Part shown: one piece after another, positions 43,394 to 53,809 of the stretch | Position numbering within the stretch: the first letter of the stretch is position 1 | Layout: each line of letters starts with the position of its first letter | From: Allobosea sp. 47.2.35 | Lineage (GTDB): Bacteria; Pseudomonadota; Alphaproteobacteria; Rhizobiales; Beijerinckiaceae | Reading direction: 5' to 3' | Assembly (NCBI RefSeq): GCF_024655635.1 | Contig: NZ_JANLGI010000003.1 | Location: forward strand, 186,001-250,000 | Length of the DNA stretch: 64,000 nucleotides | Position numbers and translations under genes: made by a program | Notes under the pieces: model-generated | What the model was told of the DNA's origin: nothing | Databases searched by the model: none | What the model saw: the letters and a program-made list of their open reading frames with translations, nothing else

Positions 43394-43447
43394 GCCGCTC
43401 GCGCATGCTCGCCGTGCGACTGCCGTAACCCTGCCCCGGACTGGATC

Positions 43448-44275
43448 ATGCGGATCAGGATTTCCCATACGATCGGCTACGACTATGCCGAGCCGGCCCG
43501 CCATATCACGCAGATCCTGCGGCTGACGCCGCGCGACCATGACGGCCAGCACGTCATGTCCTGGCGCATCGAGCCGAATGTCGACGGCCGCCTGCGCGCC
43601 TCGCAGGATGCCCATGGCAATATCGTGCACTCATTCTATGCCGACGGGCCGATCTCCTCGCTCGCCATCCGCATCGACGGCCTGATCGAGACCATTGACC
43701 TCGCCGGCGCCGTCCGCGGCGGGCTGGAGCGCGTGCCCTGCGAGGTCTATTGCCGCGACACGCTCCTGACGGAGCAGGACGAAGCCCTGCGCAGCTTCGC
43801 CGAGGAGGTCACGGCCGGCGCCGGCACGCCGCTCTCGCGCATGCATGCTTTGATGAACGCTGTCAGTGACCGCATCGATTGCGTCGAGGCCAGCGGACGC
43901 ACCGGCGTCGGCGCGGCCGCGGCCTTCGCGGCACGCGAGGCGATCGCGCAGGACGTCGCTCATGTCTTCATGGCCTGCGCCCGCCATCTCGGCCTGCCCG
44001 CACGCTATGTCTCGGGCTATGTCGCGCAGTCCGACAGCCTGCCGCATGGCAACGGCGCCCATGCCTGGGCCGAAGTCCATCTCGACGACTATGGCTGGAT
44101 CGGCTTCGACTGCGCCAATGCGCTGTGCCCGATCGACACGCATGTGCGGGTTGCGATAGGGCTCGACTACGCGGATGCCGCACCTGTCCGCGGCTCGCGC
44201 CAGGGCGGCGAAGGCGAGAACCTCAACGTGCTCGTCAGCGCCCGCGAGACCGAAGGCCGCGGCGCCAACCAGTAA
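43448..44275 (+). CDS. Transglutaminase-like (SLT-like cysteine protease) family protein
   Basis: The 275-aa protein has an N-terminal beta domain (about residues 1-90, IRISHTIGYDYAEPARHITQILRL) and a transglutaminase core. The catalytic His is in GNGAHAWAEVHLDDYGWIGFDCANA, with the Asp in the following strand. The expected Cys region reads EAIAQDVAHVFMACARHLGLPARYVSGY, where the usual catalytic Cys position (GVCxDxA/ HxF) shows QDVAHVF, so the nucleophile is unclear. It may cleave or form amide bonds on the operon's product. It is the third gene, 54 bp after alpha-E. Confidence 0.85.
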   Translation: MRIRISHTIGYDYAEPARHITQILRLTPRDHDGQHVMSWRIEPNVDGRLRASQDAHGNIVHSFYADGPISSLAIRIDGLIETIDLAGAVRGGLERVPCEVYCRDTLLTEQDEALRSFAEEVTAGAGTPLSRMHALMNAVSDRIDCVEASGRTGVGAAAAFAAREAIAQDVAHVFMACARHLGLPARYVSGYVAQSDSLPHGNGAHAWAEVHLDDYGWIGFDCANALCPIDTHVRVAIGLDYADAAPVRGSRQGGEGENLNVLVSARETEGRGANQ

Positions 44276-44322
44276 CAGCCGCCCCTACAGCGGGCATGGC
44301 CAGGAAGACAGGGACCGAACCC

Positions 44323-45072
44323 GTGACTTATTGCGCCGGAATCCTCGTGCAGGACGGGCTCGTCATGATCGCCGACACCCGCACCAATGCCGGGCTCGAC
44401 GACATCTCGACCTTCCGCAAGCTCCATGTCTTCAACTGGCCGGGCGACCGCAATTTCGGCCTGATGACAGCCGGGAACCTCTCGATCACCCAGTCGGTGG
44501 TGAGCTTCCTCCACGAGGGACTGCCCAATCCCGATACCGGCGAGCTCGATACGCTGCAGAACGCCAGCTCGATGTTCAGGGCAGCCCAGCTCGTCGGCCG
44601 CTGCATTCGCCATGTCCGCGACATCGACGGCCCGGCGCTGGAGGATGCCGGCGTCAAGTTCGAGATCGGCATGTTGTTCGGCGGCCAGATCAAGGGGCAG
44701 CCGATGCGCCTGTTCATGGTCTACAGCGCCGGCAACTTCATCGAATGCGGGATCGACTCACCGTTCCTGCAGATCGGCGAGCACAAATACGGCAAGCCGA
44801 TCCTCGACCGCGCCGTCACCTTCAAGACCCATCTCTACGATGCACTCAAGGTCGGGCTGATCTCGATGGATTCGACCATGCGCTCGAATCTCGGCGTCGG
44901 CCTGCCGATCGATCTGGTCGTGATCCGGCGTGACGCCGACGATTTCGAGCTCAACCGCCGGATCGAGGCGGGCGAACCCTATTTCCACGACCTGCGCGAA
45001 CGCTGGTCTGCCGCGCTTAGGGCGGCCCATATGGCGATACCGCGCCCGCCCTACGGGCCATCTGGGACTTGA
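44323..45072 (+). CDS. Anbu (ancestral beta subunit) proteasome-like N-terminal nucleophile hydrolase
   Basis: The 249-aa protein is a proteasome/HslV-fold peptidase homologue of the Anbu type. I place the start at the GTG at 44323, preceded by aggga 8 nt upstream, because Met-Thr removal then leaves Thr1 in TYCAGILVQDGLVMIADTRT. Counted from that Thr, Asp17 and Lys32 fall exactly where the proteasome-type catalytic residues lie (IAD17 and FRK32). An ATG at 44296 would add nine residues and bury Thr1. It is the last gene of the ATP-grasp operon and may degrade the peptide made by it. Stop at 45072. Confidence 0.87.
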   Translation: MTYCAGILVQDGLVMIADTRTNAGLDDISTFRKLHVFNWPGDRNFGLMTAGNLSITQSVVSFLHEGLPNPDTGELDTLQNASSMFRAAQLVGRCIRHVRDIDGPALEDAGVKFEIGMLFGGQIKGQPMRLFMVYSAGNFIECGIDSPFLQIGEHKYGKPILDRAVTFKTHLYDALKVGLISMDSTMRSNLGVGLPIDLVVIRRDADDFELNRRIEAGEPYFHDLRERWSAALRAAHMAIPRPPYGPSGT

Positions 45073-45110
45073 CCTGGCGGCAACCCGGATGCAGGCAACG
45101 GGATGTCAAC

Positions 45111-45126
45111 ACTTAAGGCCTTAAGT
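45111..45126. promoter_or_regulatory. Perfect 16-bp palindrome before the GGDEF-EAL gene
   Basis: The sequence acttaaggccttaagt is an exact 16-bp palindrome, 31 bp before the start of the GGDEF-EAL gene and 38 bp after the Anbu stop. It looks like a dimeric operator; no matching regulator is visible nearby. Confidence 0.5.
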
Positions 45127-45157
45127 CACAGCACGAAGACCCATTTCCGGACGAATA

Positions 45158-47389
45158 ATGCCCTTGCCCACCGCCGCGAAGATGACGAATGCGGGCTCCT
45201 CCGCTCGCATGTTCGCGAGCACGGTGGTCACGCTGGGCTGCGCCTTCCTGCTGCTCATGGCCGCCGGGATCGGCGTCGTCGTCGCGATCACCCGCGAAGC
45301 CAATCGTCTTGAGGCGCAACGTCAGGCCGAACGAATCGAAGCCGCCATCAACGGACAGATCAAGCTGAGCGAATTGAGGCTCGAGCGCCTCGTCGCGGCC
45401 GGCGACCTGCCCGAAGCCTTGCAGCAGCCCGGCGTGACCAACGCCGTGCTTCAAGCCGCCCTCAAGCGCCTGAGCGGCCAGCTGATGGATTTCGACGGCG
45501 CCTATATCGGGGGGACCGGCAGCTCCGTCCTGGCCTGGGTCGAGAACCCGGCCGTGGCGGATCACGGCAACACTGACGGCCCGCACCATATCGAGGCCTT
45601 GCAGCGCGGCGCGAAGAGCTCCTTCGTCGCGGCCGTGATCGGCGACGAGGTCACGCCCCAGTTCGGCGCGGCCCGCTCCACCGTCATCACCGATGGTGGG
45701 GAGACGCTGATCCTGACCGTGATCGACCTTACGCGCATCGCCTCGTTCAGCTCCGACAGCGGCCCGGCGCCCGTCTCCTTCGTTGCCTACCGCCATCTGT
45801 CCAGCGCCCTGATGTCGGACCTCGCCGAACGCAACCGCATCGTCGATATCCAGCTCGCCACCACACAGCCGGCAGACCCGGTGTCGAAACTCGGCCTGCG
45901 CGCCGCCGACGGCAAGATCGGCGCCTGGCTGACCTGGTCGCCGGCACGCCCCGGCGACGTCATGCTGCGCCGCTTCCTCTGGGCGCTGATCGCCGTCGCG
46001 CTGCTGTTCTCGGCGATCTTCGTCTTCGTCGTGCAGCGCCTGCGTTCATCCGCCGAGCAGATCGAGCTCCGCGAGCGCCAGATCCAGCGCCTCGCCGGGC
46101 AGGACGAACTCTCCCTGCTGCCGAACCGCCGCAGCTTCGACCTGACGCTCGACCAGACGCTCGCCCATATCCATGATGACGGCCCGAGCCTCGCCGTGCT
46201 GCTGATCGACCTCGATCGCTTCAAGGCCGTTAACGACACCTATGGCCACACCGCCGGCGACGAGCTCATCCGCCAGGTCGCGGTCCGCCTGTCCGGCGCG
46301 GTTCAGGTCGGCGACACCGTGGCACGCCTCGGCGGCGACGAGTTCGGCATCATCCAGACCCATTCCGCGACGCCGGCCGGCTGCGCCGCGCTCGGCGAGC
46401 GCATCCTCGCCAGCCTCTCCGAGCCGTTCAGCATCACCGGCGCCGAGGTCACGATCGGCTCCTCGATCGGCATCGCCATGGCGCCGCGTGACGGCATCAG
46501 CCGCGAGGCCCTGCTCAAGCTCGCCGATACCGCGCTCTATGAAGCCAAGAACAGCGGCCGTAACCGCTATGCCTTCTTCGAGTCGCAGATGAACCGCTCG
46601 ATGCAGCTGAAGCGGATGGTCGAGGACGATCTGCGCCACGCCATCGATAACGACCAGCTGATGCTGCACTACCAGCCTCAGGTTTCCGTCGACGGCTCGA
46701 CCATCGTCGGCGTCGAGGCACTGGTGCGCTGGCAGCACCCGGCCCATGGCATGATCCCGCCCTCGGATTTCATCGCCATCGCCGAGGAACGCGGCCTGAT
46801 CGTGCCGCTCAGCGAATGGGTGCTGCGGCGCGCCTGCACCGAGGCCAAGCGCTGGAAGGGCGTCCGCCTCGCGGTCAACGTCTCGCCGATCCAGTTCCGC
46901 CACAAGGACTTCGTCGCCAACGTCATCCGCACCATCGAGGAGACGGATTTCGACCCGGCCCAGCTCGAGCTGGAACTCACCGAAGGCGTGCTGATCGAGG
47001 ATGCCGATGCGGCCGAAGCCGCGATGATGGACATCCGCGCCCATGGCGTCGGCCTTGCGCTCGACGATTTCGGCACCGGCTATTCGAGCTTGATCTATCT
47101 GCGCCGCTTCGCCTTCGACAAGATCAAGATCGACCGCTCCTTCCTCGAATACATGGAAGCGACGGGCGAATCCGCGATCCTCGTCCATTCGATGGCCCAT
47201 CTCGGGCGGGCGCTCGGCCTGCGGGTCTGTGCCGAGGGCGTCGAGACCGCCGAGCAGCACCGCTTCCTGCAAGCAATCGGCTGCCACGAATTGCAGGGCT
47301 TCCTGTTCTCCAAGGCGGTGCCCGCGAGCGAGATCGACCGCCTTCTCGGCCTCGACAATCCTTTCGCCGAAATCCTCGCCGCCGCCTGA
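45158..47389 (+). CDS. Membrane-bound GGDEF-EAL cyclic-di-GMP enzyme
   Basis: The 743-aa protein has a transmembrane helix at about residues 25-46, a periplasmic sensor region to about 268 that resembles CHASE4 in position, a second helix at about 270-292 and then GGDEF (about 310-470) and EAL (about 490-735) domains. GGDEF is intact (ARLGGDEFGII), but the I-site RxxD reads QVGD, so product inhibition is probably lost. EAL is intact (GVEALVRW) together with LALDDFGTGYSSL and the DKIKIDRSF block. Bifunctional activity is possible; the dominant one cannot be told. It follows the Anbu gene but is separated by 85 bp with a palindrome. Confidence 0.9.
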   Translation: MPLPTAAKMTNAGSSARMFASTVVTLGCAFLLLMAAGIGVVVAITREANRLEAQRQAERIEAAINGQIKLSELRLERLVAAGDLPEALQQPGVTNAVLQAALKRLSGQLMDFDGAYIGGTGSSVLAWVENPAVADHGNTDGPHHIEALQRGAKSSFVAAVIGDEVTPQFGAARSTVITDGGETLILTVIDLTRIASFSSDSGPAPVSFVAYRHLSSALMSDLAERNRIVDIQLATTQPADPVSKLGLRAADGKIGAWLTWSPARPGDVMLRRFLWALIAVALLFSAIFVFVVQRLRSSAEQIELRERQIQRLAGQDELSLLPNRRSFDLTLDQTLAHIHDDGPSLAVLLIDLDRFKAVNDTYGHTAGDELIRQVAVRLSGAVQVGDTVARLGGDEFGIIQTHSATPAGCAALGERILASLSEPFSITGAEVTIGSSIGIAMAPRDGISREALLKLADTALYEAKNSGRNRYAFFESQMNRSMQLKRMVEDDLRHAIDNDQLMLHYQPQVSVDGSTIVGVEALVRWQHPAHGMIPPSDFIAIAEERGLIVPLSEWVLRRACTEAKRWKGVRLAVNVSPIQFRHKDFVANVIRTIEETDFDPAQLELELTEGVLIEDADAAEAAMMDIRAHGVGLALDDFGTGYSSLIYLRRFAFDKIKIDRSFLEYMEATGESAILVHSMAHLGRALGLRVCAEGVETAEQHRFLQAIGCHELQGFLFSKAVPASEIDRLLGLDNPFAEILAAA

Positions 47390-47417
47390 TACCACGAGCC
47401 GGGCGCGCGGCGGACCT

Positions 47418-48017
47418 TCAGAAGAACAGCTCGTGGATGCCGCTGAAGATCGCGTAGGCAAAGCCGGCGCTGAGCAGCAGGCCGGCAGCACCGACCACAG
47501 CCCCGATGATGATCAGCAACCCGTCCCGCTCGACGAGCCCGAGCCCGACGAGACAGACCGCGAGCCCGAGCGGGATCTGGCCGATAAAGGGCGCCGCCAC
47601 GATCAGGCCGAGCGCCAGGACGAGGATCACCAGCCCCAGCACCGGAATGGCGTAAGCCCCGCCCAGCATGGTCAGGCGCGGCTTGGAGAAGCGTTCCAGC
47701 CAGGTCAGCGCCGGCAGCGCCCGCGCCACCGCCCGGTTGAGCTCGGGCTTGCCGATGCTGCGTGTCAGCAGCGCCTGCGGCAGCCACGGCATCCGCCGCC
47801 CCGTCAGCATCTGCACGGCGACGAAAGCGAGCACCAGCCCACAGACCAGCGGAATCGGCGGCGGCATCGGCAGGCAGTTCGGCAAGCCGAGCAGGACGAC
47901 GAGCAAAGCATAGGCCCGGTCCTGCAGCGCGGCGATGATCGTGCCGACGGCGATGCGGTCTCCCGGCAGGCCCGCCAGCGCCGTCAGAAGTCCGGATGTA
48001 CGCAAAGGAGATGACAA
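47418..48017 (-). CDS. ExoD-family exopolysaccharide synthesis membrane protein
   Basis: The 199-aa protein has five to six transmembrane helices and the ExoD core: GDRIAVGTIIAALQDRAYALLVVLLGLPNCLPMPPPIPLVCG. ExoD is required for exopolysaccharide synthesis and alkaline tolerance in rhizobia, but the biochemical role is unknown. A loop of about 40 residues (WLPQALLTRSIGKPEL) separates the two helix groups. It converges with the GGDEF-EAL gene across 28 bp; no other exopolysaccharide gene is near. Confidence 0.83.
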   Translation of the reverse strand: MSSPLRTSGLLTALAGLPGDRIAVGTIIAALQDRAYALLVVLLGLPNCLPMPPPIPLVCGLVLAFVAVQMLTGRRMPWLPQALLTRSIGKPELNRAVARALPALTWLERFSKPRLTMLGGAYAIPVLGLVILVLALGLIVAAPFIGQIPLGLAVCLVGLGLVERDGLLIIIGAVVGAAGLLLSAGFAYAIFSGIHELFF

Positions 48018-48135
48018 GGGAGCAGGCCGTGCCGAAGCGGAAGCGCCCGCCTAGCATGGGCACACGCCCGCCAACAAGCGAGCCGGACGCAGGCTTTCAA
48101 TGCCCCAGGCTCAAGCCGGCAGATCGGCACGACGT

Positions 48136-48405
48136 TCAGTGCAGGGTGAACACGCCATTCACGTTGCGGATTTCCGCCGGCCTGATCAGGCGCGAATGCG
48201 CGACCGTAACCGAGTGAAGCGGCCCCTCCAGCTCGCGCTTCCAGAACGCCAGGAAGTCCTGAAGCACGGGAAAGCGCGGCGCCAGGTCGTATTGCTGCCA
48301 GATATAGGTTTGCAGGACGCTGAGATGATCCGGCATCCGGTAGAGGATCGTCGCCGTGGTCAGCCCATAGCCTTCGAGTTGCCGCATGAAATCGGTCGAA
48401 ACCAT
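48136..48405 (-). CDS. usg: Usg family protein
   Basis: The 89-aa protein (MVSTDFMRQLEGYGLTTATILYRMPDHLSVLQTYIWQQYDLAPRF, then FLAFWKRELEGPLHSVTVAHSRLI) is the alphaproteobacterial Usg protein, a short soluble protein known by its position upstream of trp genes in Caulobacter. Its role is unknown; in this genome no trp gene is adjacent. A strong ribosome site (ggaggggaggtgg) precedes the ATG at 48405, supporting this start over the much longer frame to 48840. Confidence 0.85.
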   Translation of the reverse strand: MVSTDFMRQLEGYGLTTATILYRMPDHLSVLQTYIWQQYDLAPRFPVLQDFLAFWKRELEGPLHSVTVAHSRLIRPAEIRNVNGVFTLH

Positions 48406-48529
48406 CGCCACCTCCCCTCCGCAACGGACTGAAAGCTTTGCCGGATAGATCGAGCCTGCTCCCGCCTGGTTAACAAAGGCTTGCCAGCCTACTGACAAAC
48501 TGCTGCAATCCTGAGGCAGGCTGCCGGAC

Positions 48530-49297
48530 ATGGCAGCATGCGCGACGACGGGCGTGGGGGCTTGCGTGGCGTATCGGGTGGGCAAGGCCGGGCTGGCCGG
48601 GCTGGCGATGAGCTTCGCCGCCGCCTCGATCTGCACCGCCAGCGCCGAGGAGGAAGAGCCTGAGCGCAGCCCACTCTCGATGGTGATCTTCGGCTCCATG
48701 GAGGCCGGGCCGACCAAGACCTTCCTCTCGGTCGGGATGAAGCGCGCGCTCGGCAGCAGCATCACCGACAGCGGCTTCCGCCTCTTCGTCAAGGCCGGCG
48801 GCGCGCAGGAAGAGACCCGCCGCAGCAAGCCGCATGGCACGACCTACAAGGCCGAGTCGCAGGCGCTGATCGGCTATGAATGGCGCATCGGCGACAGCTT
48901 TCTCGCGCTTTATGCCGGCTCAGATGTCGAAACCGAGCAGCAGATGGAGGTTTTCGGCCCCTCCGTCATCAGAACCCGCTACGGCGCCAGGGTGCAGGCC
49001 GATCTCTGGATCGTTCCGACGCCGGGGATGATCGTCCAGGCCAATGGCTATCTGTCGACGATCAACGGCCGCCTCTGGGCGCGTGTCGCGCCGGGCTGGC
49101 AGGTGCCGGCCGGCTTCTATGTCGGGCCGGAATTCGAGGCCTATCGCGAACGCGACTACCGCAAGCTGCGCCTCGGCCTGCATCTCACCGGCCTGCGCTT
49201 TCTCGGGCTGGAATGGCGCCTGTCCGGCGGCCTCCAATCGACGAGCAACAGGCCCTCCGAGTATTACGGCACGCTCGGGCTGCATTGGCTGCGCTGA
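48530..49297 (+). CDS. BcsS-like secreted beta-barrel protein
   Basis: The 255-aa protein has an N-terminal signal-like segment (about residues 15-40, VGKAGLAGLAMSFAAASICTASA) and a mature part with the alternating pattern of an outer-membrane beta-barrel: ALIGYEWRIGDSFLALYAGSDVE, GARVQADLWIVPTPG, LRLGLHLTGLRFLGLEWRLSGGL, ending in an aromatic-containing strand GTLGLHWLR. It fits the cellulose biosynthesis protein BcsS family (DUF5000-like), although no cellulose genes are nearby. The precise start is uncertain: ATG at 48530 or 48608 (MSFAAAS) are both possible. It converges with the MocA fusion gene across 9 bp. Confidence 0.72.
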   Translation: MAACATTGVGACVAYRVGKAGLAGLAMSFAAASICTASAEEEEPERSPLSMVIFGSMEAGPTKTFLSVGMKRALGSSITDSGFRLFVKAGGAQEETRRSKPHGTTYKAESQALIGYEWRIGDSFLALYAGSDVETEQQMEVFGPSVIRTRYGARVQADLWIVPTPGMIVQANGYLSTINGRLWARVAPGWQVPAGFYVGPEFEAYRERDYRKLRLGLHLTGLRFLGLEWRLSGGLQSTSNRPSEYYGTLGLHWLR

Positions 49298-49306
49298 CCC
49301 CCGCCC

Positions 49307-50908
<1,602 letters not shown>

Positions 50909-50917
50909 TGTCCGCCC

Positions 50918-51610
50918 TCAGGCCGGCTTGCGGCGCGGGCCGCGCAGCGTCTGGACGATCTCGGCCAGGATCGCGAGCGCGATCTCGGCCGGTGAGACCG
51001 CGCCGATATCGAGCCCGATCGGCGCACGGATGCGCGCCATCGCCGTCTCGTCGAAGCCGGCTTCCGCCAATCGCTCCAGCCGCCGGCCATGGGTCTTCCG
51101 GCTGCCGAGCGCGCCGACATAGAAGCAGTCCGAGCGCAAGGCCGCGACGAGGCCGGGATCGTCGATCTTCGGATCATGCGTCAGCGCGACGAAGGCGGTA
51201 TAGGCATCGAGCCCGATTCGCGGAAGCGCCTCCTCCGGCCATTCGGCCAGCAAGGTCACGTCCGGAAAGCGCTCGGGCGTGGCGAAGGCGGTGCGCGGGT
51301 CGATCACCGCGAGATCGAGATCGAGCGCCCGGGCCATCGGCGCCATGGCCTGCGAGATATGGACGGCACCGGTCACGACCACGCGCGGATGCGGCGCCTG
51401 CACGGTCAGGAAATAGGATGCCCCCTCCGCCTCGACCATGCCGCTCTTGCCCGAGCGCAATTGCCGCTCCAGCAATTCCGCCAGCGGGTCGCTGGCGATC
51501 GCGGCCTGCTTCACCAACCTCTGTGAGCCCGTGGCGAGATCGCTGACCAGAACGGCCGCGCGGCGCGCCCGCCGCTCGGCGTTGAGCGCGGCGAGGGTCG
51601 AAAGCTCCAC
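50918..51610 (-). CDS. XdhC/CoxF C-terminal (Rossmann) domain protein
   Basis: The 230-aa protein has the XdhC C-terminal Rossmann-like domain (VVVTGAVHISQAMAPMARALDLDLAVIDPRTAFATPERFP, then VALTHDPKIDDPGLVAAL and CFYVGALGSRKTHGRRLERL, IGLDIGAVSPAEIALAILAEIV). It helps insert sulfurated molybdenum cofactor into the hydroxylase. The matching N-terminal domain is a separate gene at 52245-52568, with an exporter gene between them. Start at 51610. Confidence 0.87.
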   Translation of the reverse strand: MELSTLAALNAERRARRAAVLVSDLATGSQRLVKQAAIASDPLAELLERQLRSGKSGMVEAEGASYFLTVQAPHPRVVVTGAVHISQAMAPMARALDLDLAVIDPRTAFATPERFPDVTLLAEWPEEALPRIGLDAYTAFVALTHDPKIDDPGLVAALRSDCFYVGALGSRKTHGRRLERLAEAGFDETAMARIRAPIGLDIGAVSPAEIALAILAEIVQTLRGPRRKPA

Positions 51611-51613
51611 CGC

Positions 51614-52243
51614 TCAGCCCCTGTCCGTCGCGAGCTTCAGGCCGAGCGCGATCATCAGCGAACCGCCGATCCAGCGCCCGAAGGCGAAGCTCGCCTTGGT
51701 CTTCTTCATCGCGCCGACGACGAGCGAAGCACCAAAGACGGTGACGAGGTCGGCCGAGGAGAAGGCGAAATTGACGATCGTGCCGAGGATCAGGAACTGC
51801 ACCCAGACCGGCAGCGCAGCAGCCGGATCGACGAACTGCGGCAGCAGCGCGATGAAGAACAGCGCGACCTTGGGGTTCAGGATCTCGACGATGAAGGAAT
51901 CGAGCAGCGCGCGCTTCACCGTCTTGGGCGGCGCGACCGGCTGGTCGGGCGAGCCCATGCGCGAGCGGATCATGCCGATGCCGATCCAGATCAGGTAGAG
52001 CGCGCCCGCGATCTTCACGGCCATGTAGAGTTCCGGCACATGCTTGAACACCGCGGAAAGCCCGAAGGCGGCGGCGAAGACATGCAGGTAGCAGCCGAGG
52101 TGGATGCCAAGCATCGCCATCAGGCCGGCCTTGCGGCCGTGGCTGATCGTCTGGGCGGCGGTGTAGAGCAGCGCCGGCCCCGGAAAATAGGCGACGAGGA
52201 CCGTCACCGTCGCGAAGGCGACGAGGGTTTCCCAGGAGGCCAT
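51614..52243 (-). CDS. LysE-family exporter, inserted in the cox operon
   Basis: The 209-aa inner-membrane protein has six helices and the LysE/RhtB signature YFPGPALLYTAAQTISHGRKAGLMAMLGIHLG. It exports amino acids or related small compounds. It lies between the two halves of XdhC with 1 bp and 3 bp spacing, so it is part of the operon. A second LysE-type gene lies at 55225. The export substrate in this setting is unknown. Confidence 0.87.
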   Translation of the reverse strand: MASWETLVAFATVTVLVAYFPGPALLYTAAQTISHGRKAGLMAMLGIHLGCYLHVFAAAFGLSAVFKHVPELYMAVKIAGALYLIWIGIGMIRSRMGSPDQPVAPPKTVKRALLDSFIVEILNPKVALFFIALLPQFVDPAAALPVWVQFLILGTIVNFAFSSADLVTVFGASLVVGAMKKTKASFAFGRWIGGSLMIALGLKLATDRG

Positions 52244-52244
52244 C

Positions 52245-52568
<324 letters not shown>

Positions 52569-52609
52569 GATGTCACCTTACGCCTGAATCTGGCCCTTGA
52601 GATCATGCC

Positions 52610-53809
52610 TCAACCGGCTTTCTTCAACCACAGGCGCGGATCGCTCTCCCGCCCTGCATCCAGCGAAAGCGCGGCGCAGAGATCGGCCATCGCTGCGAGA
52701 TTGTGGATCGGCCGGAACGAGTCGACATGGGGCAGCATCGCCCGGATGCCGCTCGCCCGTGCCGCGAAGGCGTCGTAGCGCAGCAAGGGATTCAGCCAGA
52801 CGAGCTGCCGGCAGGAGCGGTGCAGCCGGTCCATCTCGAAACCGAGGCTGTCATCGAGATGGCGCTCCAGCCCGTCGGTGAAGAGCAGCACGATCGCGCC
52901 GCCCGCCAGCACGCGCCGCGACCAGACCCGGTTGAAATCATGCAGCGCGGTCGCGATGCGCGTGCCGCCCTCCCAGTCCGGCGCGGCCTTGCCGGCCATG
53001 GCCAGCGCATCGTCCGGGTCGCGCGCCCTGAGCATCCGCGTGACATTGGTCAGACGCGTGCCGAAGACGAAGGAATGCACGCGCCGACGCTTCTCGGTCA
53101 GCGCATGCAGGAAATGCAGGAAGATGCGCGAATACTCGGCCATTGAGCCGGAGATATCGACCAGCGCCACGATGGGCGGATGCACCTCGCGCTGCTCGCG
53201 GAAGGCGAGATCGATCGAGCCGCCGCCACCGCGCAGCGACTGCCGGAAGGTCCGGCGCGGGTCGATGCGCGTGCCGCGATGCGCCGCCCGGAAACGCCGC
53301 GTCACGATGCTGTCGTCGGGCAGCCTGAGCTCCGCGATGAGCTGCTTGGCGCGCGCGATCTCGGACGCGCTCATCTGGGCGAAATCGCGCGATTTCAGCA
53401 TCTCGCGATCGGAGACGGTGAGCCGCGCCGTCAGTTCGGTCAGCTCCTTCGGCGGCTCGTCGTCGCGCGGCGGTGGCGCGAAGGCTTCCGCGACGCGGAG
53501 CGCCCCGGCCTCGGCCTTCTCCGGCTGGCTGTCGGCGCGGGGCGAAACCGGCGACATCTGCGCCATGATCTTCTCGATCAGGTTGCGCCGGCGCCAGAAC
53601 AGCCGGAAGGCTTGGTCGTAGAGGGCTGTGTCCTCGTGCTTCTTCACGAAGACCGCGTGCAGCGCCCAATAGACGTCGTCGCGCCCACCGAGCGCTCCAC
53701 CTTCCAGCGCCGCGATCGCCTCGACCACGGCGCCCGGCCCGACCGGCAGCCCCGCCGCGCGCAAGGCACGGGCGAAATAGGCGACGTTCTCGGCAAGCTT
53801 GCCGCTCAC
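52610..53809 (-). CDS. coxE: CoxE-type VWA-domain protein
   Basis: The 399-aa protein has an N-terminal helical part (ENVAYFARALRAAGLPVGPG) and a C-terminal von Willebrand A domain (about residues 200-390) whose MIDAS motif is VALVDISGSMAEYSR, with DGLERHLDD and the metal-coordinating Thr/Asp in VLLFTDGLE. CoxE works with the CoxD ATPase in maturation of the CO dehydrogenase active site. The start is the GTG at 53809, which overlaps the stop of the NTF2-like gene by 4 bp (GTGA); an ATG at 53914 would overlap that gene by over 100 bp. Confidence 0.88.
   Translation of the reverse strand: MSGKLAENVAYFARALRAAGLPVGPGAVVEAIAALEGGALGGRDDVYWALHAVFVKKHEDTALYDQAFRLFWRRRNLIEKIMAQMSPVSPRADSQPEKAEAGALRVAEAFAPPPRDDEPPKELTELTARLTVSDREMLKSRDFAQMSASEIARAKQLIAELRLPDDSIVTRRFRAAHRGTRIDPRRTFRQSLRGGGGSIDLAFREQREVHPPIVALVDISGSMAEYSRIFLHFLHALTEKRRRVHSFVFGTRLTNVTRMLRARDPDDALAMAGKAAPDWEGGTRIATALHDFNRVWSRRVLAGGAIVLLFTDGLERHLDDSLGFEMDRLHRSCRQLVWLNPLLRYDAFAARASGIRAMLPHVDSFRPIHNLAAMADLCAALSLDAGRESDPRLWLKKAG

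Noticed and set aside
48406-48840. Longer start for the Usg gene
   Set aside because: The extension lies opposite the well-supported BcsS-like coding region, and a strong ribosome site precedes the shorter start.
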